A stretch of 64,000 bases of DNA, taken from positions 19,723,087 through 19,787,086 of the forward strand of contig BTRK01000001.1 in the NCBI GenBank assembly GCA_036245805.1, in the 5' to 3' direction. Positions 1 to 12,029 of this stretch are shown piece after piece. The stretch is from Pristionchus mayeri. Lineage: Eukaryota; Nematoda; Chromadorea; Rhabditida; Neodiplogasteridae. Numbering within the stretch: the stretch's first letter is position 1; every line of letters begins with the position of its first letter. A model generated the notes under the pieces. It made no database searches. It was given only the letters and a program-made list of their open reading frames with translations, and had not been told where the DNA came from. The translations under genes and the position numbers were made by a program.

Positions 1-1739
1 GCGATAGTAAACGAGTATGCGCGAGGCGCTCTTCCGTGTCACTATCAGTAGCACACCTATCATGCTGGAGGTAGTTAGACTCACGGACGATTCCCCCCAA
101 TTCGCCCCACCACAGTCATACATATCACGACTTTCAGTGGACCTGAAATGGACTCCAAGTGAGTTGTTGCCATTTACCAACGATTACTGAAACCTGCGAG
201 TTCGTGGCAGTAGATAATGGGAAGAGTAACGATTCACAGAACAGGTCTACTCAATCGAAACTAAGTTCGGAGTGGGATTATGGAACTTTTTCTTTCTGTC
301 GCAATTACCGGATTTGCGGACCATTTCATAGGGCGGGGATTTCAATTGATCTGCGCGAGAATCGAGTGTACTCACTATGAGAGTGGACACATCGATTTAT
401 GGGTGTCTAAAGCTATACCCTCATGTTCTAATTATAATCTCTGATGACTCGAATTGTATCTGCCCAAAGGTTTTTTTTTGCCTTTTTGTGAAGAGATTTT
501 TCATGGCACTCGTTCCTCTCTCCTTCGCACCGAATGATTCGTGCAATATCGCGGGGCTTTGCTCATAGCTCGCGCGATCCCCCGTGAACAGTCACACTGT
601 TTGTCCAGTCAATTTCTTCGCGGGTTCGATTCGCCTTCTCAGGGGGGTTGGGCCGATTAGAATCGACTCATTCTCCTCAGCCATCCACTCTCAGAGCGAC
701 TTACCTCCGCGCCCACGCTATTTACTCGTTTCAAGCGTTTATAAAAGCTCGCTCTGCTCAGTTTAGACCCCAATCTGGTTGCACGAATGTTGAATTTCGA
801 AAACCACATGTTCTCAACCGCGATCAATATATTTCTGTTCATCGCAGGCCATGTGTAAACCCGTGGTTTAGCATTCCTCCCCCCTCTCTCTCGTCCTTCT
901 CTCAAGTGAGGCTGTCCTGATCTACGGACATAGATATATTGTTAAACTGCACCCTGTTTTTGCAAGTGTGAGCCTCGGCAGATTCGTGTAACTCGAGACT
1001 AGAATAACAATCGATAGAGGTAGATCACTGATGGCATCAGTTACCCCTCACCGTTCTCTATGTCATAACTCATCACTCGTATCGAGAGGGTCTGAAGTTA
1101 TATCAGGGGCAGTCCCCTCCTCCTCCCTCTCGAGGGGAGCATAGGGAAAGGAAACAGTTGTTCTCCAACTTCTTTCTCACTCCCTTCCTCTATCATCGGC
1201 TCCTCTCGCCCGATCCTCTCCCCCTCTTGCCTCCCTCTCTCCGCCACCGAAAGTCTCGATCCGTCCCCTCTATCGACTCCGAGTCAAAAAGATTCCCTCA
1301 CTCAATTCCTTGAATCTGCTGCATCTCTCATCTCTTTCATCTTCTTTCACTCTGCAACTAGCGGCGACCGCAGATCTAATCCCTTGACCACTCACTAGTC
1401 TCACCGCTAGTATTACACTAGACACAGCCTAATTTCACAATGTCCGAAGCCGTCTAGCTTCTGCTGTTACAGCCTCCCACTGAAACGTCTTACACCTATA
1501 TTATCATACTTGAGTGATTAGATCTGTGACTCAACTTTATATTTTTTCGAGTAACCATTTGCTTCGCGGTTGCACTTCCTCGTCTTATTTTCGTATGAAG
1601 ACGATGGTTGCTCTTCCACTCTTCCGTGTCCCAATTTCAAATTGCAGTGACCACTAGCGTTCTATCGATGTTACCGAGTCCTCTGCGCTCGTGCCTGCAC
1701 TACCTTCCGTAATACAAGATATATCAACCGTAATCCACA
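1..1739 (+). other. Upstream/5' UTR region of the CAP gene, no coding seen
   Basis: Only short overlapping reading frames with no recognisable protein occur here. A TATA-like stretch (TATAAAAG) lies near 741-748. The second half is pyrimidine-rich. No tRNA or repeat could be supported. It probably holds the promoter and 5' UTR of the downstream gene. Confidence 0.4.
1633..1647 (+). promoter_or_regulatory. Candidate 3' splice / spliced-leader acceptor
   Basis: A TTTCAAATTGCAG sequence ends 92 bp before the ATG at 1740. It matches the nematode 3' splice consensus. It could be a spliced-leader trans-splice site or the acceptor of a 5' UTR intron. The sequence alone cannot separate these. Confidence 0.35.
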
Positions 1740-3714
1740 ATGGACGGTTCCCCGTACGTAAATATGCCCAAGCCATTTAGTCGGTACCCGGCAGGATTCC
1801 GACCCGTGGTACCACCATCGGCCGGTGGCGGGTCGACCATCCGCCGTTTTGGGTCGCTCACCAACGTCTATGGTACCGACTCGCCAGTGGAGTGGGGTGC
1901 GAGTAGTCGAGCGGGCTCAGTAGCTCCCTCACCAGCTCCCACTCATTCCTTCTCACCCGTTGCATCGCCCATTGCTTTCAATCCTCCCTCATTCAACCAA
2001 CATCGCAACGTCTTCTCACCAACCTACGACAACGTCCCTCCGCCCTCGCAGCAGTTGCAGCACCGCGCCATAGTCACACCCAGTCCTGTGAACTATCCGA
2101 CGACCCGGCAGGTGGTCGTGCAGCCACTGCAGCATCCCGTATTCACGAACGGCGACAATTTCCTGGAAAAATTGCGACAGCACAAGGACGAGATCGAACG
2201 ATGGCATGCTGGTGCTGCCAGTCGGTGGCAGGAAGAGGAGAGGAGGTACCAGAATCCCCTTGCACCGACGATGACGACGTCCAATGGGGGAGTTCCGAGG
2301 AACCTACACAAGACGATGAGCGACTCGAAGATCATCCAGAACGGCGCTCCCGGTGGTAGGGAACCGCTCGTGATGATGATAGCCAGAGGCAACAATGGAG
2401 TTCAGCAGCAGCCGCTTACCTGGAGGAATCCGATGATGACGTCATCGCTGACGAACGGCGATGGATATTCAACCAGTAGAGAAAGGGAGCGAGCAGTGCC
2501 CATCCAGGTGCAATTGGATGAGGGACGAGTATTGAAGATACCCGTGCAGACGGAATGGCGGAGTGCCACTCTGGATAGGAATGGAGGAGGAGGAGGGTAC
2601 AGAGCCAGTCCGGAACGAGTGCTTAATGGTCATAGCCACAACAACCACCAGCAGCGCTACCAGTCGTCCACGCTACCCCGAGGGTTCGAGCGCCAGCAGC
2701 AGCAGAACTATGCTGCGGCTTCACCTCCAGTTGCGTCTGTGCAGCCGCAGTGGCGACGCGAAGAACTTCGCGGAGGGCGTCCTTGGTCCCCGGAACGAGA
2801 CTACTCTCCTCTGCCGCAGCAGGTGCAGCCGCCGCTGCCTGCTGCGGTAGCTCCTCCTCCACCGCCACCTCCTCCGCCAACTGGTGGAGTAAGGATACAA
2901 CAGCAGCAACCCAAGAAGCAGCCGCAGAGCCAGCCAGTTCCTCGACCAAAGAGCCCTTACCAGGCGTCAGAAGCCATTCCACAGCTATTCCACCAAGAAC
3001 TACTTTCGAAGATTCCTGTGAAGGCGAGGGAGTGGCACGAGCGAACGACTTCTCCCTTCCGGCCCAAGAGCCCTGGACCAGTTGGTGCCAGAATGGAGCC
3101 ACCACCCAGGCCGGAACCACCCCAGCATCGGGTCAACAACGGGTACTCGAACGGGCACGATGCAGTGATGACGAGGCCATTCCCTGGGTACGAGGATAGG
3201 AGGGAGAGAAGCACGATTGTGAGCAGACCGGAGAGTCCTGCTGCAAAGCTGTTCAGTGGATTGGAGGAGAGATGGAAGCAGCTGAAGGAGGAGAACCATA
3301 GACAGAATGAAGGAAGGAAGGACGAAGGAGAAGAGAGGGAGATGGAGAGGAGAAGAGGAGATAGACAAATGGAGTGGATTGAGAGGGAAAGAAGGGAGGA
3401 GGAGAGAAGAGAACGGCAGAGGAGAGAGGAAGAGAGGGAGAGGTGGGAAGAAGAGAGAAGAGAAAGGCAGAGGAGGGAAGAAGAAGAGGAAGAAGCGAGA
3501 CGATGGAGAGAAGAGGAGGAGAGGAGGTACACAGAGGAATTGAGGAGAGGAAGAGAACGATCGAGAGAAAGGGAAAGATCAAGATCGAGAGATAGATCTG
3601 AGCCTAGAGGAATCCTTCGACTGAGGAGTGAGAGTCCCACGAAGAGGAACAGTGGGAGAAGGGTCGTTTTCAACGATGAGGATGACGTCGTCTTCCTCAG
3701 CAGAGAAGGCAGCA
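1740..3714 (+). CDS. Giant first exon of the CAP gene: Pro-rich and Glu/Arg-rich N-terminal extension
   Basis: One uninterrupted frame of 658 codons from an ATG. Residues 1-350 are Ser/Pro/Gln-rich and likely disordered. A run of nine prolines lies near 375. Residues about 500-630 form a highly charged Glu/Arg-rich segment, probably a long helix or coiled coil, followed by an RS-like stretch (SRERERSRSRDRSEPRG). The frame closes at TAG 3726-3728, but a GTGAGT donor at 3715 (phase 1) joins the 4209 acceptor in phase 2 and gives Ser-Arg-Gly-Ser-Pro into CAP. So it is either the long-isoform first exon or, if unspliced, a separate 662-aa protein. I recognise no domain in it. Confidence 0.7.
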
Positions 3715-6700
3715 GTGAGTTATTCTAGGATACGGTAGTGCTGTTACTGTAAATATAGCAGAGTAAAATTGATGTTGTTGGACGTTGGATGCTACTAGTG
3801 ATTGGTGCATCAGATAACTTGGGTTGGGAGTGACTGTTATTTAATGCACTAAATTTTTAAAATATTTTTCAAAAATGATGACGGATCATTGCTGAGAAAC
3901 GACATCAGTTAGTTTCTGTAGGATACAATATTCTTTCTGCCCTAAATAAATGTTTAAAAGGAATAATATTTTGGCCTAACCAGTGTGATTTGCGCCTCAT
4001 CTATCTGATATAATGCCTGGGTGAATAGGCGATAATAGTCGCGAATTTTTCTCATTTTCCAACAACAATGAAATGATGGATCTTTGCTGGGATTTTTTTA
4101 CTATACCGGTGGGAATACACGAGGAGAAATCTCTTCTTCTTTCATGCTCGTTGGTAAGAGAGGAAGGAAGATAGTTCTGCTCGACCACTCTCTATTCCCT
4201 GATTACAGGTCGAGGTTCTCCAGCTCCCTCGGGAGGGGCAGCTGCACCCTCGGGAGAGGTGCCCCCGCACGTGCGCGCCTTCGACGACGCCGTCGGTGAC
4301 GTCGTCGCCAGATGGACGACACTCGGGAAGGCCATCGGAGGAGACGTCGAGAGAGCGGTCAGTGATGGGGGATTGATAGGAAGGTTTTGTGGTGCCAGTG
4401 CAGCGAGGGAAGTGTGGGTGTTTTTTTCTACATCGAAGAAGGAATCATTGTAGTTGAATTTTATGAGTGCTGTTTTTGTAATAATGTAGAAGCAGGAGAG
4501 TGGCGGGATTACATAAATTCGATGTGGGATTTGCGTTTCGGAGGTGGAACCAGTGGTGGGCTTCAAATATGGCAAAGGCCGGGTTGGTGGGAGCGCAAAT
4601 AGGGTCCTCCGGCTCGGGGGGTCGCAAAACAAAAATACCCCGCGGGTCGAAAAAAAATTCTTAATATTCCATAGCCCACTACTGGGTGGAACTTGTAAGT
4701 GGCGTGCAACACGAATTTGTGAAATATTTGAGCTTTTACAAGGAGATTCACGAAGTGATTGCTTCGAGATTCATTGACAGCAGTTGAAAGAGCGAAAAAC
4801 GGAAATGTAACGGGATTTTTTAAATTTTATTTTTCGAGTGTTAACTTATAGCTGGTAGTAATTTTGAATGATAAAAAAGTTTTTTCTTTCTCAATTTATT
4901 GTGGTTCGTATCTTTCTTCTATAATGCGCACTATTTTCGCATTGCGTAGTTTTTCATTTAGAGGTTTCTCTGTGTCATTACACTAGGAGGGCGTGATGAA
5001 TGAGAGGGCATTTCCCGAATCCTTGGATTGTCAGCAAACAGATAGAACCTAACTTGAAAAATACTTTAGATATTCGTGAAACAAAAATCATCCGTAGAAT
5101 AGCGATGAGAGACACCTGTCGACGGGAGAAGTGTATTCGATTGTCTATGCGAAGCGTGGGGTTTCGGGTTACATCGCGCCTTCAAGGTTTATGTAGGACT
5201 AGCCATCTCGAGTTGGAAATCTCCCTTTGTGATGTTTTAAACAGGTGAAAACAAAAACGAATGAAAGAGCTCATTTCTTCAGACGAGTGAGGCAGCCTCG
5301 ATCTTCTCCTCTCTCCGATCCTTCCTCTGGACTGCAGCAGGTAGAGCGGAGGCCTCCGCCGCCGAGTTCCCCGCCCTCCTCTCGCCCCTCTCAACTGCTG
5401 TGAGTTCATTGTTGTCTTAATTGTAATGTTTTTAAAAAAATTATTTTATTTTTCCTCTAGAAATATTGTGAAAGAAATTGTAATGTTTTTGAAGCATCAA
5501 TATTGCTTCAAGTAGAATAGTGTATTTTTCAAAAATTTGAATAGTATATATATATATTAGTATTTTAACCTACAACATGTAACCGATAATCTGTTACTTT
5601 TAAACAGCTCTCGCACACTATTAATAGATGCGAAACATGAATCACGCGTTTGTAGAATCACTGGGTTTGTCGCGCATGGTTTCTGCATGGGTTGGGTGAA
5701 CTTGTCAGAATTTATCACTAGGCGCCCGATATTTTTCCTGTAATCGTGTGCGATAATCCTTTGTGATTGTTGAGATTTTTTGGATATTATTGTTGCATAG
5801 AATTGGGAGAAGAATCACCCGTTGCAAAAATCTCGTGGACAAGTACTACTTGTGAAACACGAATCATTGGGTGCTAGAATAGCTGCGGTGGGCTTGCAGT
5901 AATTTTTCTCTTTCTCTCTCACGTACTCAATCTGCAGGGAGAGTAAAAAAAGAAACATACTGGGGTCTTTCTTAGATAATAGCGTTGTGTTTTACGCGCG
6001 TGCTGACCTACCTGTGCTTTTCATAAAAGGAAAAAAATGCATTTAACTAAAACATGTTGTTGTAGATCGACAAGCTGACTTCGTGGCGCGAGTCTAGACG
6101 CAATACTCCTCACTTCAACCACGTCTCCGCCGTGGCAGAGGGAATTCCCGCCGTCGGATGGGTCACTGTCGTGAGTGATCTACCCTGTTGATAGGAGGGT
6201 CAAATGGGGAAATGGAAGTTTGGAGAGTAGACTGAACCTAATGACTGAGAACGAGGTCTGATGTAAGTGTGAGGACATGTGAAGGAGCAGCTTGGTGAAT
6301 GTACACAGGAAGTCATAAAAGGTCTTTTGGGATCCATAATTAGATTTTTAAAGACTATAATCTGCACCCATTGCTTGAATTTTCGTTACGGATAGTTATG
6401 ATGAGTCTGAGACTCGAAAGTGAAAGGCGACAAAAAGTGGCATTTGCGGGAGCGAAAAAATATCGACATGAATTTTTTGGCATCTCGTTACTTTGGCGCT
6501 TCAAAAACGTTTAATACTCTCATGAACGTGGAAACCACAATGAATTGCAGCATCTGGGTCAAAATATTTATCTTATGTCAGTGTGAGGGTAAATAATGGC
6601 CTTTATCTTGAGAAGCCAACGCCCGCCCCGTACGTGAAGGAGATGCTCGATGCTTCCCTCTTCTACGTCAATCGTGTACTCAAGGACAACAAGGTGAGAG

Positions 6701-9700
6701 AGATGGATGACTATCTTGGCCTCACAGTTTCCTTGTGTCGATTGACAGTGAACTTAGAAGGACGTGGATCAGAGATACTGTAAGAGACATAATGGCTAGT
6801 AAACATGATGTTGCACAAAAGCAAACTTGACTGTTACACTCGTGTTTCAGTGTCGACACAAGAATTACTTGGGGCAACGCGGTTTATTCGTGTAGGCTGC
6901 TTCAGAAAAACATAATATTCTCCGAATTTCCCTAAATCTCCCTACTATTGCAAACAAATTTTTTTTGAATTCGTGCTAATGGCGAGTATTTGAGGAGCAC
7001 TCTGAATGGGTGAACACGTGGAAGGAGGTACTGGGCGCCCTGCACACCTTCGTCCGCCAGACCCACACCACCGGACTCGTCTGGAACTCGGCACCCGTAT
7101 GTCGTGGGCGGGGCAAGGGTTACTGTAGTTCGGTGTAGGTACTGTAGATGTGTGGGTAGATAACTGGGTCGCTAATCTCCTGGTCTACTGAAAGCATGTA
7201 GAATTAATTAGACAATAAGTGATTCGATTTCAGGGCGTCGCGCCTCCCGCGGGTGCAGCAGGCGCAGCTGCAGCAGCAGCCCCGAGGGCAGGCGGCCCGC
7301 CTCCTCCTCCTGGCCCTCCCCCTCCCCCTCCCCCTCCTCCCCCCGTCGGTGAGCACGAATTGTTGCATTTATGATGAATTTTGAAATATTGGGTGGCTAG
7401 GTAGGTTCGCGCTGCGGAACGTGATCTAGTCCAGAAGGGTTTCTGTTTTGCAATGATATTTGCACAGTTCATCTAAAAAAAGAATAATACGAAATATCTG
7501 TAGTCAAAGTGTATTTCGGTCAGTGGTGGGCTTCAAATATGACTTTGGCCGGGGGTCGCAAATTGGGGGGTACGACATTTCCGCAACGGAGCACCATTCC
7601 CTTGACAGAAGGAGTAGCAACTTGGGAGTTGTTGCGTTGTTACCAGTATGTGCTCCCATACCTTTGCATATACAATTCTTGTTACCAGTATTGCATTTCA
7701 ACGTATAGGGGTTCATGGAAATCCATATTCCATGAACCCCTATACGTTGATTTGGAGTGAAACTCAAGATCACCTGGAAATAAAATGTATATATGCGCAT
7801 GTATGGGAGCACACACTGGTAACAATGCAACAACTCCCAAGTTGCTACTCCTTCTGCCAAGGGAATGGTGCTCCGTTGCGGAAATGTCGTACCCCCGAAA
7901 ATTGGGAGGGTCCGGGGGGTCGCAAAACGAACCCCGTTCCGGAGGGTCGCAAAGCAAAAATGGCCCCGGGGGTCGCAAAAATTTTTCGTCATATTTCCTA
8001 GCACATCACTGATTTCGGTGGTTGCAGACCTGCTCTCCTCCTCGTCGGCTGGTGGTGACAAGGCGGGAAGGGACGCCCTCTTCGCTCAGCTCAACCAGGT
8101 ACACGACACTATCTTCATTTGCCATACTCTCTCGCAATTGACGAGTTGCCTGTGAAGGCGCAAGACTTACCCAATTTAACTTGCCAGATTTTTGTTGCGC
8201 TTAATTTATGTAGTATCTTTTAAAAAATGTTTTCAGTAAAGTTGAATTCCTAGTAACAATATTTCTGTCTTCTGACCGCGGCTTTTCGTGTTGCACTGTA
8301 TCGGTATAGGTGTAAACGTGTACTCTGCCATGGTGCAGTGTACATACATTCCAATAATAATAATATTTGAAACTAAATGCCAATGTCTGGTTCGAGGTGG
8401 TCAAGTTCGCTACAATTTCCCCCTTTTCAGGGTGAGGGCGTAACTGGTCGTCTGAAGAAGGTGACTGCGGATATGCAGACTCACAAGAACCCCAGCCTGA
8501 GAGGAGAGGTACGGTACCATGGTAGTACGGTAGTCTGTAGTGGGTGGACAAATCTAACAATTTTAGAATTTTTTTATGTATCTGGGGGAACGAATCACGA
8601 TCAAAACGAGCGATGAATCACGTTGTCATTTTGAATATATTGATCACGGGGGAAGCTTCTCCTCTCTCTCCTTCTCACCTCCTACTCCTCCCTCCCCTCT
8701 TCACATCCATTCTTCAGGGAATGACACCTGGCAACGTGGGCTCGTCCTCTGGCTCTGCAACAGCGAAGCCGGCTGCAGCTGCCGCAGTGAAGCCTCCCAA
8801 GACGGAGCTGCAGAATGGAAAGCAGTGGACGGTGGTGAGCTAATTTATCCCAGAGAGCTAATAGTGGCAAAGTAGAAGGGCCCAGCTGGTTTTGTTCCGC
8901 AGAGGTGATCCATATTCTCAAGAAGTTGGCAAATGTATTACTTGTCCGACTCAATTACTGAGAAAAAAATTTTAAATTGGGAAATGTGCGCCGATAATCT
9001 TTGGGAAGTTGAATTCGCGCTGCAAAAGTATTTGATCTTTTTCTTGTAGCGGTCTACAGTGTTCAGCGCGCACAATGTTTCCAAAAAATATTAAAGCAAA
9101 AAAATTCTTATAATCTTGTTTGAATGGGCGATTAGGCAAAATACTCAGAGCTAACAATTAAATCTTTTCCCTCAGGAGTTCCACAAGAACAACAAGGAGA
9201 TCGTCGTGACTGTGGACGACAAGAAGCAGACCCTCTACGTGTACAAGTGCGAGGGATGCGTCATTCAGGTATAGAGAAGGATTTCCCTTATCCACTCACT
9301 CTTGCTCTTCATGTGATGGAGGGATGGGAATCTGGATAAATACTAGAGCTAGGATCCTGGCGAAAATATTTGATAATTTTTTTAAAACAGTTCCGCAAGC
9401 CAATGTTAAAGCTGCAGACCAAGAATAGTTTTTGCGATTGTTTGTACCCGCGTGTAAAAACGAAACCAATGCATACAAAAATCTTGCAGGTGAAAGGGAA
9501 GATCAACTCGGTGACGCTTGACTCGTGCAAGAAGACGGACATCGTCTTCGACGCCATCGTCGCCCAGTGCGAGACCATCAACTGCCAGAGTGTGAAGATC
9601 CAGGTGGGCACTCTCCTAGATTCACACACTCTCTCGCTGGTTAGAGAGAGCGAGTGGCTGATGGAAATAGAGAGATCGACTATAGGACACCTAGGGTAGA

Positions 9701-11443
9701 AGGATAAGTTTGTCTGCTATTTGGTTTATAGTAGAGAGAAAATATGGCCTGTTTTCATAGTAGATGCATGTAAAAGTCAGAGCTACTGAATTTTAGATTG
9801 AGCAAGGGATCATTATCTTTGATCTGCTCTAATGATCATCTTTCAGACACTGGGCGAGATGCCGACTGTCTCAATCCAGAAGACGGACGGCTGCCAGGTG
9901 AGAAAGGGTTTCAGAAGAGAATGTTTAGTTGGAATACTCCAAAACTACAAAAAAATCATAACCCAATTTGCATTTGTCGTGCCAGGTAATTCCTGGCTGC
10001 ACATCGATTTTACGATTTTAACACATTTATCTAGAGGTCATTAGATTCTCGGGAGATCAGGCGAGAGCTCTGATGTGCATGGTGTTCCAGTTAGAGCTTC
10101 GTGCTTGATTGAGAAAATTTGGGCCTGTTGCTTTGCGGAAAGAGTCGCTCCATCTCGTGATTGGGCGGCCGCGGCTCCTCTTTCTCCGCGGAATCCATTC
10201 GATCACAGATCGGCTCCACTTCCGGCAATCATCATTCGCGATCTTATGCAACCAAAACCATTTCCTTTTCTGAGCAGTGCGAACGAGGTCCTGAACTCTA
10301 GTTGAATCTCGCAACCTCTCATTAGAGACATGATCGAGCACAGTACAGCCAACCATCCAACGTTCCATTTTTCTTTGAGCCACCGATAATCGATTCATTT
10401 GTGCTTTGGTCAGCGCCCAACATTCACAACCGTAAACCACAGCGGGAAGTATGCAGCCGTTGAAAAGCCGACGTTTATGTGCCATTGGAATACCCTTGTT
10501 GATAAGAAAAGTGCGGTGTTTGTGGAAAGCACCAAAACCAGCTTGAATGCGTCGGGTGATTTCACAGTCATCATTTCCGCTGACTGCGATTGCGCTTCCC
10601 AAGTAGACCACCTTATCTTGCAATTTTACTACTTTTCCTCCTATTCTTACATCCCTTGGATCAGGCTTGGAACTCATTCCGACAGTTTTATCGCCATTGA
10701 GACCCAATCCCACTGTAGCAAGTACACGCTCTAATTCCCTTCCCATCGTCTGAATCTGTCGTTCATCGTGAGAAATGAGAACGGCATCATCAGCAAAAAG
10801 AATATGGGACAGAAACCGACCATTGATACTTACTCCCTTATTTGCCCAATTTAGCCGACGGAGTGCCATATCTAGAACCGCAGTGAATAGCCTGGGTGAC
10901 AAACAATCACCTTGTCGCTGCACATAGTGTAGGTAAAACCTGCATGGGCCTTGGTCGTTAGTGGTTCTTCAATTTTGTAATCCAAAAAATCCAAATAGTT
11001 GACAGTTCTCTGGCTGCAGGTGTACCTGTCGGAGGCTGCGCGCGACGCGGAGATCGTCACTTCGAAGAGCTCGGAGATGAACGTCCTCGTGCCAGGACCA
11101 GACGGAGACTTCGTGAGTCATCCCCGTGACCTACCTGGCACTGTCAATCGATAATAAAGCATGTGTGAATTGCACAATATGCAAATTATCTCGTGAATTC
11201 GAGAACTGGTACGCAACCAAGTATTCCAAGTCACCATTGTATTTTGTGTTGCATCGGTGGGCTATAGCTTCGAATTCTTCGTTGGTGTAGTTGTCGCTCG
11301 ATCTTGTTCAACGATATAACTAATGATCCGAAAAGAGCAGGTTGACCATATTATTGCTGCAGGTGGAGTTTCCTGTGCCGGAGCAGTTCAAGACGGTGTA
11401 CAAGGGCGGCAAGCTGGTCACCGTAGTCTCCGACATCTGCTAA
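1740..11443 (+). CDS. cas-1: Adenylyl cyclase-associated protein (CAP), long isoform, 15 exons, 1,113 aa
   Basis: CAP binds G-actin and cofilin-actin, recycles actin monomers and aids filament severing in the cytoplasm. Exons: 1740-3714, 4209-4357, 5283-5399, 6066-6170, 6613-6693, 6995-7096, 7234-7348, 8028-8098, 8431-8508, 8718-8834, 9176-9268, 9490-9603, 9847-9897, 11020-11112, 11363-11443; all phases agree and the last ends in TAA. The CAP body (about residue 670 on) shows the helical folded domain (HVRAFDDAVGDVVARW, PAPYVKEMLDASLFYVNRV, HTTGLVWNSAP), an Ala/Pro tract with polyproline near 865-880, a WH2 segment (GRLKKVTADM) and the C-terminal beta-helix CARP domain (about 960-1113, ending VVSDIC). 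Which nematode CAP paralogue (cas-1 or cas-2) this is cannot be settled. The N-terminal RLE helix of ordinary CAP is not visible; a short-isoform first exon may exist but I did not find it. Confidence 0.9.
4551..4684. mobile_element. hAT-type MITE with 8-bp target duplication
   Basis: The termini are CAGTGGTGGGC and its near inverse GCCCACTACTG. The element is flanked by an exact 8-bp duplication, GGTGGAAC (4543-4550 and 4685-4692). It is 134 bp, noncoding, and lies in CAP intron 2. Both the termini and the duplication length are typical of hAT elements. Confidence 0.88.
7521..8011. mobile_element. hAT-type nonautonomous element with 8-bp target duplication
   Basis: The 491-bp element has CAGTGGTGGGC at the left end and GCACATCACTG at the right. 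The flanking 8-bp duplication ATTTCGGT is exact (7513-7520 and 8012-8019). It belongs to the same family as 4551-4684, sharing the GGGCTTCAAATATG left end and GGTCGCAAA blocks. The right end is only 16 bp upstream of CAP exon 8, so the acceptor is made by sequence just beyond the duplication. Confidence 0.9.
7565..7896. repeat. Large palindrome nested inside the hAT element
   Basis: Two inverted arms of roughly 160 bp meet near 7730. The outer arms begin GGGGTACGACATTTCC and end with its complement; the centre is CCATGAACCCC and its complement. The same peptide-like frames appear on both strands as a result. It may be a foldback element inserted into a simpler hAT MITE. Confidence 0.85.
10040..10960 (-). 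mobile_element. 5'-truncated RTE-type LINE fragment, antisense in CAP intron 13
   Basis: The fragment fills most of the 1.1-kb intron between exons 9847-9897 and 11020-11112. It keeps the distal half of a reverse transcriptase and its C-terminal region only. The outer limits are approximate because no flanking duplication was found. Confidence 0.8.
10057..10923 (-). pseudogene. Reverse transcriptase C-terminal half (RTE-like)
   Basis: An open frame of 288 codons. It starts within RT block B (RQGDCLSPRLF), carries the catalytic block C as FADD in place of YADD (HILFADDAVLISH), then the thumb (GLGLNGDKT, VVYLGSAI) and a C-terminal region (RRLFNGCILPAVVYGCECW, RGRPITRW) shared with the intact RTE copy at 24447-26117. 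Endonuclease and RT fingers are missing, so it is a dead 5'-truncated insertion. Its frame being still open suggests a fairly recent insertion. Confidence 0.85.
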
Positions 11444-11874
11444 TCGATCCATCGTCAGGAGTTCGGTATCATTCCCATGGTACTGTACCCCAACCCAACC
11501 CTTTTCCGTTGCATTCTCTACGCTTTATGTCTCTTTCCATTATGGAATATTTTCCTATCGATTATTATCGATCCCGACCTACCGTAATCCTTTTTGCTAG
11601 CTTTCGCATAAATTATTGAATAGTATACTGAGTTGTAATCAGTAGCTCTGGTCCGTCTTTTCTCAGAACTTTAAGCTGCAAACATCACTAACAGGTGCTC
11701 GTTGACTGTTTCTTAGGTCTAATGAAAGACCAAAGATCATCTAGAATCGATTGTCTCTCTTTCTGTATCGGGCCGAGCCTTTTGTGTGTACCGTATCTCC
11801 TTTTCGTATTCTGTAATTTGAAGCACCGACCTTGCTCCTCTGTTTCTTGCAATATATCTCAAGTGTTCAGTGAT

Positions 11875-11880
11875 AATAAA
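11875..11880 (+). other. Polyadenylation signal of the CAP gene
   Basis: AATAAA lies 432 bp after the CAP stop codon, and is the best canonical signal before the next gene at 12030. A second weak TAATAAAG lies at 11152-11159, inside the last intron, and is not relevant. Confidence 0.5.
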
Positions 11881-12029
11881 GTAATAAGCCTACTTGTCAT
11901 TCGACGATGAGTGCGTGTGTTTGTGTGTGTGAAGTCTGGAGTTGCGAATGCACTGTTTGAATATCGGAAATTAACATAGGGACGATTTAGAGAGGAGTGT
12001 GACTGGCGTGCCTTCAGGATCTCTTCAGT

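Noticed and set aside
600..640. B-box-like GGGTTCGATTCGC near the left edge
   Set aside because: No A box or acceptor stem lies at tRNA spacing.
2957..3673. Long minus-strand frame (238 codons) rich in Ser and Leu
   Set aside because: It is the antisense shadow of the Glu/Arg-rich repeats in the CAP extension exon.
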